A stretch of 64,000 nt of DNA. Origin: CATOSP01 sp965205385 (GTDB lineage: Bacteria; Chloroflexota; Dehalococcoidia; Lucifugimonadales; UBA3495). Below are positions 35,881-45,090 of this stretch, in pieces. Numbering within the stretch: position 1 is the first letter of the stretch; each line of letters begins with the position of its first letter. The DNA is taken from positions 744,001-808,000 of the forward strand of contig CBDBGS010000008.1 in the NCBI GenBank assembly GCA_965205385.1, given 5' to 3'. Made by a program: the position numbers and the translations under genes. The notes beneath the pieces are model-generated. The model worked only from the letters and a program-made list of their open reading frames with translations. It did no database searches and was not told where the DNA came from.

Positions 35881-36006
35881 AAGGCCGCTTGTCTAGGCTT
35901 ACCTATTCCCTTTTGCGTTGGTAAAATAGGTTCAATCTTGTAAGGGATGGTGAACGATGCAATGGAAGCTGAGTACATAACCACATTGGAAATAGCCAAG
36001 ATGCTA

Positions 36007-36153
36007 AACCAATACCAAGGTGGGATGTGCATTTCGGTGGTCTTGACGAGGACCGAAAGGAATCCATTGTTCCTCATATCACCTCAAGGCCCCAACTGGG
36101 TAGGCACCGACAGTGCCGTATGGCGATATGTACATTTCACCTTGGCTTTAGTT
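36007..36153. mobile_element. 147-bp MITE with TA target duplication
   Basis: The two ends are imperfect inverted repeats: AACCAATACCAAGGTGGGAT at the left and AACTAAAGCCAAGGTGAAAT (complement of the right end), 23 of 31 positions matching over a longer stretch. TA flanks both ends (36005-36006 and 36154-36155). It has no credible gene. TA targets and size fit a mariner/IS630-type non-autonomous element. Confidence 0.75.
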
Positions 36154-36155
36154 TA

Positions 36156-37377
36156 GTACTCAGTCAACCGTAAAATCGGAAGGGTAAAGGCGGTGAAGTT
36201 TGGTTCGTGCGTCCCGGGTGTTGAACCGCCAGTTGATGGTGGCTCTGGCGGCGTTGCGCTCCGTGACCAGAGCATCGACTTCCCGCCGGAGGGCCTCCTC
36301 GCCGGAGAGCCGCTGCTTCAGGCAGGAGCGGGACAGGACGCTGAACTCGATCTCCGCCATATTCAGCCAACTCCCGTGCTTGGGGGTGTAATGAAACTCC
36401 AGCCGCCTGGCTATCCGCCGGGCTTCCTCAGCCGGGAAAGTCTCGTACAGCGATGCCCGGCGATGGGTGTTCAGATTGTCCAGGACAACCCTTACCACCT
36501 CGGCTTCCGGGTAGGCTTCATCCGCCAGCCAGCGCATCCGGCGGGCGAAGTCTTGCATCGTGCGTCGCTCCGTGACCGCCACCTCTCGCCAACCTGCCAA
36601 GGGCTCGCAGGCCAAGAACAGGTTGCGGGTACCCTCCCGCCGGTATTCGTAGTCCTGCCGCAGCGGAAGTCCCGGCCGGGGCGGCAGAGCGGGCCGGGTC
36701 TCCGCCAACAACTGGGTGGATGTCTCGTCAAAACAGACCACCGGACGTTGGGGATCATAGGGTTCGGCGTAGAGATCCAGGACATCCTCCATGTTAGCCA
36801 CAAATTCCGCGCTCACCTTGGGAATGCACCACTCCTTCTTCTGCCACGGCTTGAGGGCGTTTTTTTGAGACGCTGGCGCACCCCCTCGTGGGACATGGAG
36901 GGCGTCAGCCCCAACTCGACCACCTTCCCGGCCAACAGACGCAGGGTCCAGTGGTCATGCCCTTCCGGCGGCGGGCTGCAGGCCAAGGCGATCAGGTGGG
37001 CTTCGCCACGGTCGTCCAACTTCCGGGGCCGGTTGGCCTGGGGACGGTCCTGCAAAACCCCCTCCAACCCTTCTTCGGCAAAGCGCTGCTTGACCCGGTA
37101 TACGGTGCTCAGGGCCACATCCAAAGCTTCGGCCACTTGGGGCGCCGCCCAACCGTCGTCGCTCTTTAGGAGAATCTGCGCCCTGGCGGTCACTCGGGCT
37201 GAGCTTTTCCCAACCCGGATCAGTCGCTGGAGTTCTTCCCGTTGTTCCTGTGCCAGCCCCACTGCGTACTTGTCCCTCATCATGACGCCACCCTCCACCA
37301 TCAACACTTCCCACCAGGCAGGATAGCTCAATTGGCCCCTTTCTTAAATAAATACCAAAACCAAGTTGACTGACTAC
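36156..37377 (-). mobile_element. IS630-family insertion sequence
   Basis: 1222 bp with terminal inverted repeats GTACTCAGTCAAC (36156-36168) and GTAGTCAGTCAAC (complement of 37365-37377), 12 of 13 identical, flanked by TA at 36154-36155 and 37378-37379, the invariable target of this family. It sits directly against the MITE. Confidence 0.88.
36160..37283 (-). CDS. IS630 transposase in two overlapping frames (-1 shift)
   Basis: The upstream frame (start ATG 37283 after GGAGG, ending 36813) carries the paired HTH domains (PQVAEALDVALSTVYRVKQRF). The second frame (to 36160) carries the DDE domain (VVCFDETSTQL, VRVVLDNLNTHRRASLYE, HYTPKHGSWLNMAEIEFSVL). They overlap at a run of seven A (complement of 36860-36866), where a -1 slip fuses them in register (RLKK-NALKPWQKKEW). 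This run is a known type of slippery site in IS elements, so the gene may be active through programmed frameshifting. The stop codon lies within the terminal repeat. Confidence 0.82.
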
Positions 37378-38118
37378 TAGGGATTAGCCGTCAAACTATC
37401 TACAACTGGGGGAATCGGGGCAAGCTGCCGCCGTGCTACATCCTGGGGCGGCGGACTCGGCGATGGAACCGCAAGGAATTTATGGAATGGCTCGAAGCAC
37501 GGCGGGTTAGGCGGGAATATGACGAACAGCGAACCTAAAACAATCTGTTGGCGGACGGGAAGAAATCGCGCCGGGACGCAACCGGCGCGAAATCAACCGT
37601 GGAAGTGTCTACCAATGCGAGACAGGTCCATACCAAGTCTAGCCTAACGTCAATCCCGCTACCGCCTACGCCGGCACGTTTCCGGTGGGCGCTCATGGTC
37701 AACGGGATAGGCGTTAGGTATGACGTTCGCGGCCTACGCAATCAAGCACAGCTACCCGGCAAGGAAGAATGGACAGACATTACGGATGGCGTAGCAGCCA
37801 AGATACGGGAAACCCTGGCAACCGTGCCATTCCCGATACGCAACCGGGACGGGTTTATAGAGGATGCGGGCGGGATACTCCAAACCAATACCCAACACTT
37901 CCATGAATTGATGGTCAACGCCTGCGCGTTCAATGCGGCGGACCCTTTGATCGAATACTTCGACGATCTACCGCGTTGGGACGGTCTGCCGCGCCTTGGA
38001 GCGTGGCTTTTCCATTGTTTCGACGTTGCCGACGAATCCCTAGAGTTATCGGAGTGGGCGGGAACGTTCGTGTTCCTCGGTTCGGTATGGCGGGCAAAGC
38101 AACCCGGCGTCAAGCTAG

Positions 38119-39524
38119 TACTACAGTCGCAGATTAAAAACGGATAGAATTGGGGCAATCAGCGGGTGGTGAGGTGAGGCTGTGGTTGTTGTGAGGGATG
38201 AGGTTGCGGAAGTGGCTCGGTGGGCCGAGGGCATCGAGCGGGTACACGAGTGCATCGGTGGACGGTTCCGGCGTCCGGAGCCGCGGCGGCGGGCGCTGGA
38301 CTATCTGAAGGGGTTGCTCAGCCCGGTGGAGCGCAAGAACGGCTGGCAATTGGCGGAGCGGGCAGGCGACGCCACTCCCGATGGGGTGCAGCGCCTGTTG
38401 TACAACTACCAGTGGGACGCGGACCTGGTTCGCGATGACTTGAGGAGCTACGTGATCGAGCGTCTGGCCGACGCTGCGGCAGTTCTGGCGGTGGATGAAA
38501 CCGGATTCCTCAAGAAAGGAGACAAGTCGGTTGGGGTGCAGCGTCAGTACAGCGGCACGGCGACGGATCGAGAACAGTCAGATTGGCGTATTCTTGGCCT
38601 ATGCCAGTGCCAGGGGGAGGACGCTGCTGGACCGGGAGTTGTACCTGCCCCAGGTGTGGGCGGAGGACTTGGAGCGCCGGCGGGAGGCCGGTGTGCCGGA
38701 GAGTGTCGGCTTTCGGACCAAGCCGCAACTGGCGCAGCTGATGCTGGAGCGGGCGGTTGAGTCGGGAGTGCCCTTCGGCTGGGTGGCCGGGGACGAGGTC
38801 TACGGCAACGACCGCAACCTGCGGCTGTGGCTGGAGCGAGAGGGCGTTCCCCACGTGCTGGCCATCAAACGCAGCGAGAAGCTATGGGCTTTGACGGACA
38901 GGGGGCCGCGACAGGTGAGGGCCGACCGTCTGGCCTCAGGGGTTGAGGAATGCGCTTGGGTGAGGTGCAGCGCCGGGGACGGAGCCAAGGGACCACGGAT
39001 CTACGACTGGGCCACTGTGGAAATACGTCCCCTGAGGGAGCCTGGCAAGGGCTATTGGCTGCTGGCCCGGCGCAGTCTGGCCAACCCGGGGGAGCTGGCC
39101 TACTACGTCTGTTACGGCCCGGCGGGAACGACCCTGGAGGAACTGGCGAGGGTGGCCGGGACCCGGTGGGCCATAGAGGAGTGCTTCGAGGAGGCCAAGG
39201 GACAGGTGGGGCTGGACCAGTATGAAGTGCGGAGGTGGGACGGCTGGTACCGGCACATCACGTTGGCGATGTTGGCCCACGCGTATCTGTCCGTGATCAA
39301 GCATCAGGCCATGGAACAGGGAGAAAGGGGGGCTACTACGGCCCGGATGAAGAGCTGATTCCCATGACAGCGCCGGAAGTGCGCCGACTGCTCACCCGCC
39401 TCGTATGGACGGAGAACCAACTGCCTGATTTCATCCTGTATTGGTCGTGGTGGAGACGACGCCACCAAGCCAGAGCCCGGCGTTGCCATTACCAACGACG
39501 ACTTTCTAATCTGCGACTGTAGTA
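38119..39524 (+). mobile_element. IS701-family insertion sequence in VapE gene
   Basis: 1406 bp bounded by perfect 18-base inverted repeats TACTACAGTCGCAGATTA at 38119 and the complement at 39507-39524. The flanking duplication is CTAG (38115-38118 and 39525-39528), fitting the YTAR target of IS701. Exact excision would restore VapE, so the insertion is probably recent. Confidence 0.92.
38182..39522 (+). pseudogene. IS701 family transposase with two frameshifts
   Basis: The first frame gives RRALDYLKGLLSPVERKNGWQ and the first catalytic Asp in LAVDETGFLKKG. It shifts near 38560 (GTATDRE versus RIENSQIGVFLAYA) and again near 39325 at a G run (GERGATTARMKS versus KGGYYGPDEELIPMTAPE). The middle frame contains VAGDEVYG and the Glu in RWAIEECFEEAKGQVGLDQYE. 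All three DDE residues survive but no single frame encodes the enzyme, so the copy is inactive unless the indels are assembly errors. Confidence 0.85.
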
Positions 39525-40315
39525 CTAGACGAAATGCCAGTAATCACCGGGAAGGGCGGTATCGGCAAGTCTACCGCCTTGCGGTGTGTCCTACCGCCAT
39601 CGCTCCAGTACACATTCACGGATGGGCTGAACCTAGCGGCCAACCCGAAGGAACGTATCGAAGCGTTACAGGGGCGCTCCATCGTGGAAGCGGCGGAGAT
39701 GCAAGGCGCAAGGCGAGCCGATATTGAATCTCTCAAGGCGTTCCTATCGCGTACCGACGATGGCAGCACGCGGCTATCCTACCGCCACAACCCGGAACCA
39801 ATGCCCAGGCGGTGCATAATCGTAGGCACAGCCGACCGGCCCGACCCGCTACCCGATGATCCCAACCTACGCCGATTCGTTCCGATCACACTCACAGGCG
39901 GAAGCCCGCAAGACGTTATGGAATTTCTGGACGAATGGCGGGACCAACTCTGGGCCGAGGCACTCTACCTTTACGATCACGGCGAGAGCGCACGGCTACC
40001 AGATGAATTGAAAGCACTACAGAAGGAAGCCACCGAGTCCGCACGTTCCCGCGATTCCGTGCTTGAAGATTTGATAGAGCGATGGCTAGAGGATGGACGT
40101 GACCTATTCACCATTGAAGCGGTAGCCACAGGCATAGGACTAACAGACATGGGTAAGTCCGCTAGGCTATCGCCCTATGACACCAAGCGCATATCGGGAG
40201 TGCTACGGCAAAAGGGCTTTGCATCAGTGTCCAAGCGCATCGACGGCAAGACAGTACGCCGATGGGCGTTACTACCCGTTACAGATTCAGACCAATTCTA
40301 GGCACGATTGACCAA

Positions 40316-40485
40316 GTGTAACGGGTGTAACGGGTTGTAACGGCTAACTTTGGAGGGAAAGCAAGGAAATAATCCGTTGTGGGATATAGACGTGGGTAGG
40401 GCATAAATAAATAGTTAATAGCCCTACAGTATAAGACTCAAATCATCTCAAGAATTACCCGTTACACCCGTTACACCCGTTACAC
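40316..40485. other. Candidate replication origin: inverted iteron arrays flanking AT-rich core
   Basis: Three copies of GTAACGGG(T/C)-type units lie at 40316-40344 and three tandem ACCCGTTAC units, the exact complement, at 40457-40485. Between them 110 bases are AT-rich (ATAAATAAATAGTTAATA). One more ACCCGTTAC is at 40274-40282 inside the VapE gene. An iteron-AT-iteron layout just after the primase gene matches the origin design known for staphylococcal pathogenicity islands. Confidence 0.6.
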
Positions 40486-40505
40486 ACTGAATGGGAGGAT
40501 GAACA

Positions 40506-40871
40506 ATGGCAACACATCTAATCTACGGCAAAGCCACGAACCGTATCAGAGGTGCGTCGGAAATTCACACATATTGCGGTGAGGTAATAGCCGAAGATCA
40601 CCCAGATTTCGCCGCTTTGCGTGATTACGAGCCGGATCACACAGCCACCTTTTTCGCGACCATCTTCAACGACATACCTGACCTGTGTGAAGCGTGCCAC
40701 CAAAAGGTTTTATCGCCGAGGATATACCACATTGACTCGGATAACGGACTGACATATTGTGGATTGGATGCGGCCGAGGTTTGGACTGGCGGCCCGTTCA
40801 TCTCCCCCTTATGCCAACCATGCCGCAATGGCTTGATTTCCGAACATCCGCTGTTTGGTGCTGCCAACTAG
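40506..40871 (+). CDS. Cys/His-rich protein of element, unknown
   Basis: 121 residues. Two similar units each have Tyr-Cys-Gly followed by a Cys-x2-Cys (HTYCGEV ... LCEACHQK and TYCGLDA ... LCQPCRNG), so it looks like a duplicated zinc ribbon. GGGAGG precedes ATG 40506. It lies just after the iterons, where satellites often carry small regulators or replication helpers. No family recognised. Confidence 0.6.
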   Translation: MATHLIYGKATNRIRGASEIHTYCGEVIAEDHPDFAALRDYEPDHTATFFATIFNDIPDLCEACHQKVLSPRIYHIDSDNGLTYCGLDAAEVWTGGPFISPLCQPCRNGLISEHPLFGAAN

Positions 40872-40963
40872 CCCGGTTATGGCACCGCCGAAAATCCTTG
40901 GAGGGGCGTACCAGCGTTGGGCGGAGTGACGAACTACGTAGATACAAGAAAGAGGGAGGCAAG

Positions 40964-41323
40964 ATGAACAGACAAGGCAGCGATATGACCATTGGGCATG
41001 CTTTTGCGGCCCGATGGCTTGTCAGGAAATATGCTGAATACAAGAGCAATCCCAGAATGCAGCAGCGACAACCTGAACTTCCTCAGCCTGACGAGCTTGC
41101 CCAGCGAATTGCTGATGCTGTCGATTCCCATGTAGAACAGAAAATTCTTGAGCTTCGCATCAAGTTGCACGCTGTTGCTGTAGAGGTGGCGGATGGGACA
41201 GAGGGTTCCAAAGACCAAGTTGTGATCAGTTCGGATGAATTACTACAAGACCGAGCTTTGGTACAGGTGGCCCACGAGTGCTTAAACACAACCTTAAGCG
41301 CGATGCACAAATTTCCCGTCTAA
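40964..41323 (+). CDS. Hypothetical protein before TerL, possible small terminase
   Basis: 119 residues, mostly helical and hydrophilic (QPELPQPDELAQRIADAVDSHV). GGGAGG lies five bases before ATG 40964, which rules out the longer frame. Its end overlaps the TerL start by 46 bases. Position and size fit a small terminase subunit, but no HTH or other diagnostic motif is visible, so the call rests on context only. Confidence 0.4.
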   Translation: MNRQGSDMTIGHAFAARWLVRKYAEYKSNPRMQQRQPELPQPDELAQRIADAVDSHVEQKILELRIKLHAVAVEVADGTEGSKDQVVISSDELLQDRALVQVAHECLNTTLSAMHKFPV

Positions 41324-42819
41324 TAGCCAGTCTTGAGTCCGCACCAGTAGGAGACGGCGATCTGGTGGGGCAACCGTTCAAGTGTCTGCCCTACCAGCGG
41401 CGTTTCCTTCGCGGTGCGTTCAAGCCGGGTGTGCTTCGGGCTGGCCTGAGTCTGGCCCGTGGTGGCGGTAAGAGTGGCTTGGCGTCGGCCTTGGCCCTGG
41501 ACGCCATCCGGCCCGCCGGGGTGCTGCATCGCCAAGGCTTCGAGGTGGTGCTGATAGCGTCATCATTCCAGCAGGCCAGGATTATTTTTGAGGCGGTGCG
41601 GACTTCCCTGGAGCTAATGGGCGAAGATGGCGACTACCGCATCCGCGACCAGCAGAACCTTGCGGACATTCAGCACCGGGAGACAAAGGCGCGGTTGCGG
41701 GTTGCCGGTGCTGACAACCGGAGGGCGCACGGCTGGCGCGTCAATCTCGTGATCGGCGATGAACCTTCACAGTGGGGTCCAAGGGGCGAGCTACTGGCGG
41801 CTGCTATCCGCACGGCATTGGGCAAGCGGAAGGATGCGCGGGCGCTGTTCATAGGTACCCGGCCAGCGAGTGATGCTCACTTTTTCGCCAGGTTGCTTGA
41901 GGAAGATGACCCTTCCGTTTTCTCACTTGTCTATGCCGCCGATATGGATGGCAATCCTTTCAGCGCGAAGACCTGGCGCAAGGCCAACCCCGCCCTGAGC
42001 TACGGGTTGCCAGACATGGAAGTGTTGCGGGCTGAGGCGCGGCTTGCGAAGCGCGATCCTGCGGAGTTGGCGACGTTCCGCAGTCTCCGGTTGAATCAAG
42101 GCACCAGTGAAGTCGAATCTCGGATGCTCATTGACGCAATGACCTGGCGAGAGGTGGAAACGGAGGAACTGCCGCCACGCGAAGGACCGGTGAGTTTCGG
42201 TGTCGATCTTGGTGGAACTGCTGCCTTCAGTGCTTGTGCCGCCTACTGGCCGCGTTCGGGAAGGCTTGAAGGCTTCGTAGCCTGTGGCAATGATCCCGTA
42301 TTGCCGGAAAGGGCGCTGGCCGATGGTGTCAGTGGCGTTTATGAAGCGATGCGTGACGCCGGTGAACTGGTGCAGCTTGGCGGGCGCGTGGTGCCCGTTG
42401 GCCCGTTCCTAGTGGAGTCGGTGCTGCGGTACGGGAAGCCGCAAGCGGTGGCGGCTGACCGTTGGCGATCCGGTGAACTTGAAGACGGTGTGCGCGAGGC
42501 GAGGTTGAGTCTGCCTGAACCAACATGGCGCGGGCAGGGGTGGCGTGATGGTGGCGTTGACGTGCGGCTGTTCCGGTCTGCGGTGCTGGAGGGGAAGGTG
42601 GCGGCACCTGTAAGCCTAGCCATGCGCGCGGCTCTTGCTGAGGCTAGGACGGTGGCGGACAACAGTGCCAACGAGAAGCTGGCGAAGTCCGGCGAAGGGC
42701 AACATAGGCGGCGCGGTAGAGATGATCTGGCAGCCGCTATCGTGCTGGCCGTTGCTGAGGGAACACGGCGTGAGGCGTCCAGGGAAGTCAAGAAGTGGCG
42801 TTATCGGGGCGTGGCGTGA
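41278..42819 (+). CDS. Phage terminase large subunit
   Basis: 513 residues. ATPase domain: Walker A-like SLARGGGKSGL near residue 60, Walker B LVIGDEPSQW near 157. Nuclease domain: VSFGVDLGGTAAF near 305 and a late Asp-rich helix RGRDDLAAAIVLAV near 480. It packages DNA into preformed heads. The start is GTG 41278. The sequence is full-length and uninterrupted. Confidence 0.88.
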   Translation: MLKHNLKRDAQISRLIASLESAPVGDGDLVGQPFKCLPYQRRFLRGAFKPGVLRAGLSLARGGGKSGLASALALDAIRPAGVLHRQGFEVVLIASSFQQARIIFEAVRTSLELMGEDGDYRIRDQQNLADIQHRETKARLRVAGADNRRAHGWRVNLVIGDEPSQWGPRGELLAAAIRTALGKRKDARALFIGTRPASDAHFFARLLEEDDPSVFSLVYAADMDGNPFSAKTWRKANPALSYGLPDMEVLRAEARLAKRDPAELATFRSLRLNQGTSEVESRMLIDAMTWREVETEELPPREGPVSFGVDLGGTAAFSACAAYWPRSGRLEGFVACGNDPVLPERALADGVSGVYEAMRDAGELVQLGGRVVPVGPFLVESVLRYGKPQAVAADRWRSGELEDGVREARLSLPEPTWRGQGWRDGGVDVRLFRSAVLEGKVAAPVSLAMRAALAEARTVADNSANEKLAKSGEGQHRRRGRDDLAAAIVLAVAEGTRREASREVKKWRYRGVA

Positions 42820-43103
42820 GCTGGCGAAAGGGACCGCCGATCAACCGGAGACGGTGGGCGATAGTCCGCCGCCTTGTTTTTCAGCGCGACGGCTATAGAT
42901 GCGTGGACTGCTCAAAGCCTGGACGCCTCGAATGTGACCATGTGGTGCCGCTTCACGTCAACCCTACCCAAGACCCTTACGACCTGGACGGGCTGAGAAC
43001 ACTTTGCCGGTCTTGCCATATCAGACTCACGGCGGAACAGAACCGCAAACCCAACCCTGGGCGTGACGCATGGCGAAAATTGATTGCGGAAATCGTAGTG
43101 TGA
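42816..43103 (+). CDS. HNH endonuclease
   Basis: 95 residues from GTG 42816, which overlaps the TerL stop (GTGA). The ββα-metal fold is shown by RCVDCSKPGRLECDHVVPLH and LRTLCRSCHIRLT, with two zinc CxxC pairs and the D-H catalytic dyad. HNH proteins next to terminase support cos-type packaging in HK97-like phages and in capsid-forming satellites. Confidence 0.88.
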   Translation: MSWRKGPPINRRRWAIVRRLVFQRDGYRCVDCSKPGRLECDHVVPLHVNPTQDPYDLDGLRTLCRSCHIRLTAEQNRKPNPGRDAWRKLIAEIVV

Positions 43104-43110
43104 TAAAATG
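43081..43110 (+). promoter_or_regulatory. Possible promoter of capsid gene
   Basis: TTGATT (43081-43086) and TAAAAT (43105-43110) are 18 bases apart, 22 bases before the first capsid ATG. Confidence 0.4.
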
Positions 43111-43131
43111 TAGATAGTTAGTATTACATCT

Positions 43132-44424
43132 ATGGATAGACCTGAGAGAAGAGAAATGACAGCAAGCCAACGCATTACCCTTCGTTTGTCCGCAGTCCGC
43201 AGCCGCTTGAACGAAATCGCCGGGGTAGAGGGTGACGACTTCACACCCGAAATCAGGTCTGAGGCGGAAGCACTCCAACGGGAATACTCAGACCTGGAAA
43301 CCCGCTACCGCTCCGCCACCATTGCCGAGTCCGCCGAAACCGAAACCCGCCAACACGACGAACCCGACCGGGAACTGCGGGAACGCATCGAACTGCGGGA
43401 ACGGGCCACGCTCACCAACTACCTCCTGTCCGCTGCCCAGGGCCGGATGCCCCACGGCGCGGAACTGGAGCTACAGCAGGCGGCGGGCGTATCGGGAATC
43501 CCCGTTGAGCTTTTCGAGGTGCGCCAGCGCGAAACCCGCGCCGATGCGCCCACAGGTTCACCCAGCACCGTGGGCGTCAACGTGGACCCGATTCGCCCGA
43601 TGATCTATGCCCGTGCGGTGCTGCCCCGGTTGGGAGTGGCCATGCCTCGCGTGGAATCCGGCACCTACGCCACCATGACCATCACGGCGGACCTCAGTGC
43701 CGGGGCAATGGCGGCTGGGGCTGCCCGTGAGTCAACGGCGGCGACACTGACGCCCAAGACCACCACCGCGCACCGGGTAAGCGGAAGGCTTTCCATCCGC
43801 ATTGAGGACGTGGCCACCGTAGGCGTGGGCAACTTCGAATCCAGCTTGAGGCAGAACCTGACGCTTGTAATGTCTGACGAATTGGACAAGCTGGGTCTGA
43901 CGGGTGATAACCAGGCTCCCAACCCGCAAGGACTGTTGCCCCAACTGACGGACCCGACCGACCCGACCGATGCCGTCAACTTCGATGCCTTTGTCGAGGC
44001 GGTGGCCGGTGGAATCGACGGCGGGCCGTGGGCCGAATCCATGACGGCGGTGATGCTGCTGGTGAACCCGGAGACGCTGCGGAAGGCTGAAACCACCTTC
44101 CAGAGCGCCACCAACTACAAGGGTGAACTGAGCGCAGCCGCCTACATCCGGGCCAACAGCGCGGGTTTCTTTTCCAGCCGCTGGATGCCCGTCACGGCCA
44201 GCACAATAGCCCAAGCAATCCGCTACCGGCGCGGCACCATGGGCCTGGACGGGGTGGACGCCATGCGGACGGCGGTATGCCCGATGTGGAACGAAGTCAG
44301 CATTGACGACATATACTCCGATTCTGCCAGCGGTATCCGCCATTTCACGCTCCACAACCTGATAGGCGACGTGCTGATTGAGCAAACCGACGCCTATGAG
44401 CGGATAGACCTGAAGTTGGCATAG
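43132..44424 (+). CDS. HK97-type major capsid protein
   Basis: 430 residues (422 if ATG 43156 is used). The first 110 residues are charged and coiled (RSRLNEIAGVEGDD...LQREYSDLETRY), like the HK97 delta domain that acts as scaffold and is removed by the protease. The capsid fold follows: ATMTITADLSAGAMAAGAARE, LSIRIEDVATVGVGNFES, GDNQAPNPQGLL, and the C-terminal MWNEVSIDDIYSDSASGIRHFTLHNLIGDV. It forms the head shell. Confidence 0.9.
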   Translation: MDRPERREMTASQRITLRLSAVRSRLNEIAGVEGDDFTPEIRSEAEALQREYSDLETRYRSATIAESAETETRQHDEPDRELRERIELRERATLTNYLLSAAQGRMPHGAELELQQAAGVSGIPVELFEVRQRETRADAPTGSPSTVGVNVDPIRPMIYARAVLPRLGVAMPRVESGTYATMTITADLSAGAMAAGAARESTAATLTPKTTTAHRVSGRLSIRIEDVATVGVGNFESSLRQNLTLVMSDELDKLGLTGDNQAPNPQGLLPQLTDPTDPTDAVNFDAFVEAVAGGIDGGPWAESMTAVMLLVNPETLRKAETTFQSATNYKGELSAAAYIRANSAGFFSSRWMPVTASTIAQAIRYRRGTMGLDGVDAMRTAVCPMWNEVSIDDIYSDSASGIRHFTLHNLIGDVLIEQTDAYERIDLKLA

Positions 44425-44433
44425 AGGCCAGCG

Positions 44434-45090
44434 ATGGACTACCCGATATTTGACGGTGAGCTTGCTGTTGAAACTCGCCAAGATGGGGAGGGGCGGACTA
44501 TCCGCGCCAGCTTCCCGTATAACCGCGTGGCCACCATCTCCTCGACCGGGCGCACAAGAAAAGAGGTGTTCCGCAGCGGTAGTCTTTCATGGCAAGTCCG
44601 CGAGTTTGAAAAGCTCCAACAGCAACTATCGGACACCATATCCGGGACGATTTCCCGGTTTCAGCGTGACGCGGTGGAGGATGCCCTGGAAAAGCGAAAT
44701 ACGTTCCTGTTGGTGGGCCACGACTACAACCGGGCAATTGCCGACATGCGATCCGGGACGTTGGCCGTGACGCATACCGATGATGCGGTCCTGCTACGCG
44801 CCGACATACCGGCTGAGGGGAAAGCGCCTAGCTGGGTAGAGGACGCCGTTAAGGGAATCAACGGCGGGCAAGTCCGGGGCGTGAGTCCTGGATTCCAAGT
44901 CCCGGCGCGACGTGGCGGGGAACGGCTGATACCGGAAGAGGGAGACGGCGGCGCGATGATGCGCGAGATCACGGACGCCGTAGCTTTCGAGTATTCGTTG
45001 CTGGCCCGCCCCGCGTACAGTGGCACCACCGTAGACGCCCGCGCCGATGATCCCGCGCTGGTGCCACCTCGGAGACGGGTATGGCTCTGA
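44434..45090 (+). CDS. HK97-family prohead protease
   Basis: 218 residues, serine protease of herpesvirus-like fold: N-terminal FPYNRVATISSTGRTRKEVF, the His in LLVGHDYNRAIADMRSGTL, and the catalytic Ser in GVSPGFQVP, followed by EYSLLARPAY. It cleaves the capsid delta domain during maturation. Here it follows the capsid gene, whereas in HK97 it precedes it. It overlaps the next gene by ten bases. Confidence 0.87.
   Translation: MDYPIFDGELAVETRQDGEGRTIRASFPYNRVATISSTGRTRKEVFRSGSLSWQVREFEKLQQQLSDTISGTISRFQRDAVEDALEKRNTFLLVGHDYNRAIADMRSGTLAVTHTDDAVLLRADIPAEGKAPSWVEDAVKGINGGQVRGVSPGFQVPARRGGERLIPEEGDGGAMMREITDAVAFEYSLLARPAYSGTTVDARADDPALVPPRRRVWL

Larger units (their letters stand above)
35947..37538 (+). 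pseudogene. AlpA-like HTH/excisionase gene, split by MITE and IS630
   Basis: Left exon-like part 35947-36006 (…AEYITTLEIAKML) and right part 37380-37538 (GISRQTIYNWGNRGKLPP…RRWNRKEFMEWLEARR) join exactly once the MITE, the IS630 and their duplicated TA are removed. The restored 72-residue protein has the complete HTH of the AlpA/excisionase (HTH_17) family. In satellites and P4-like elements such proteins control excision or early genes. The stop is in the same frame as, and ten bases before, the VapE-like gene. Confidence 0.8.
37548..40301 (+). pseudogene. VapE-like primase/helicase, interrupted by IS701
   Basis: Parts 37548-38118 and 39529-40301 join to an open frame of 447 codons plus stop when the IS701 and one CTAG copy are removed. 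The N-terminal part has the VapE segment PLIEYFDDLPRWDGLPRLGAWL. The junction restores GVKLDEMPVITGKGGIGKST, the Walker A of this superfamily 3-like ATPase, and RRCIIVGTADR follows. VapE and Pri-Rep proteins initiate replication of phage satellites. TTG 37548 is the only start after the preceding stop. As assembled the gene is broken. Confidence 0.85.

Noticed and set aside
35947..36156. A 69-residue ORF across the left part of the HTH gene
   Set aside because: Residues after KML are translated from the MITE; the TA-flanked inverted repeats and the restored HTH explain the sequence better.
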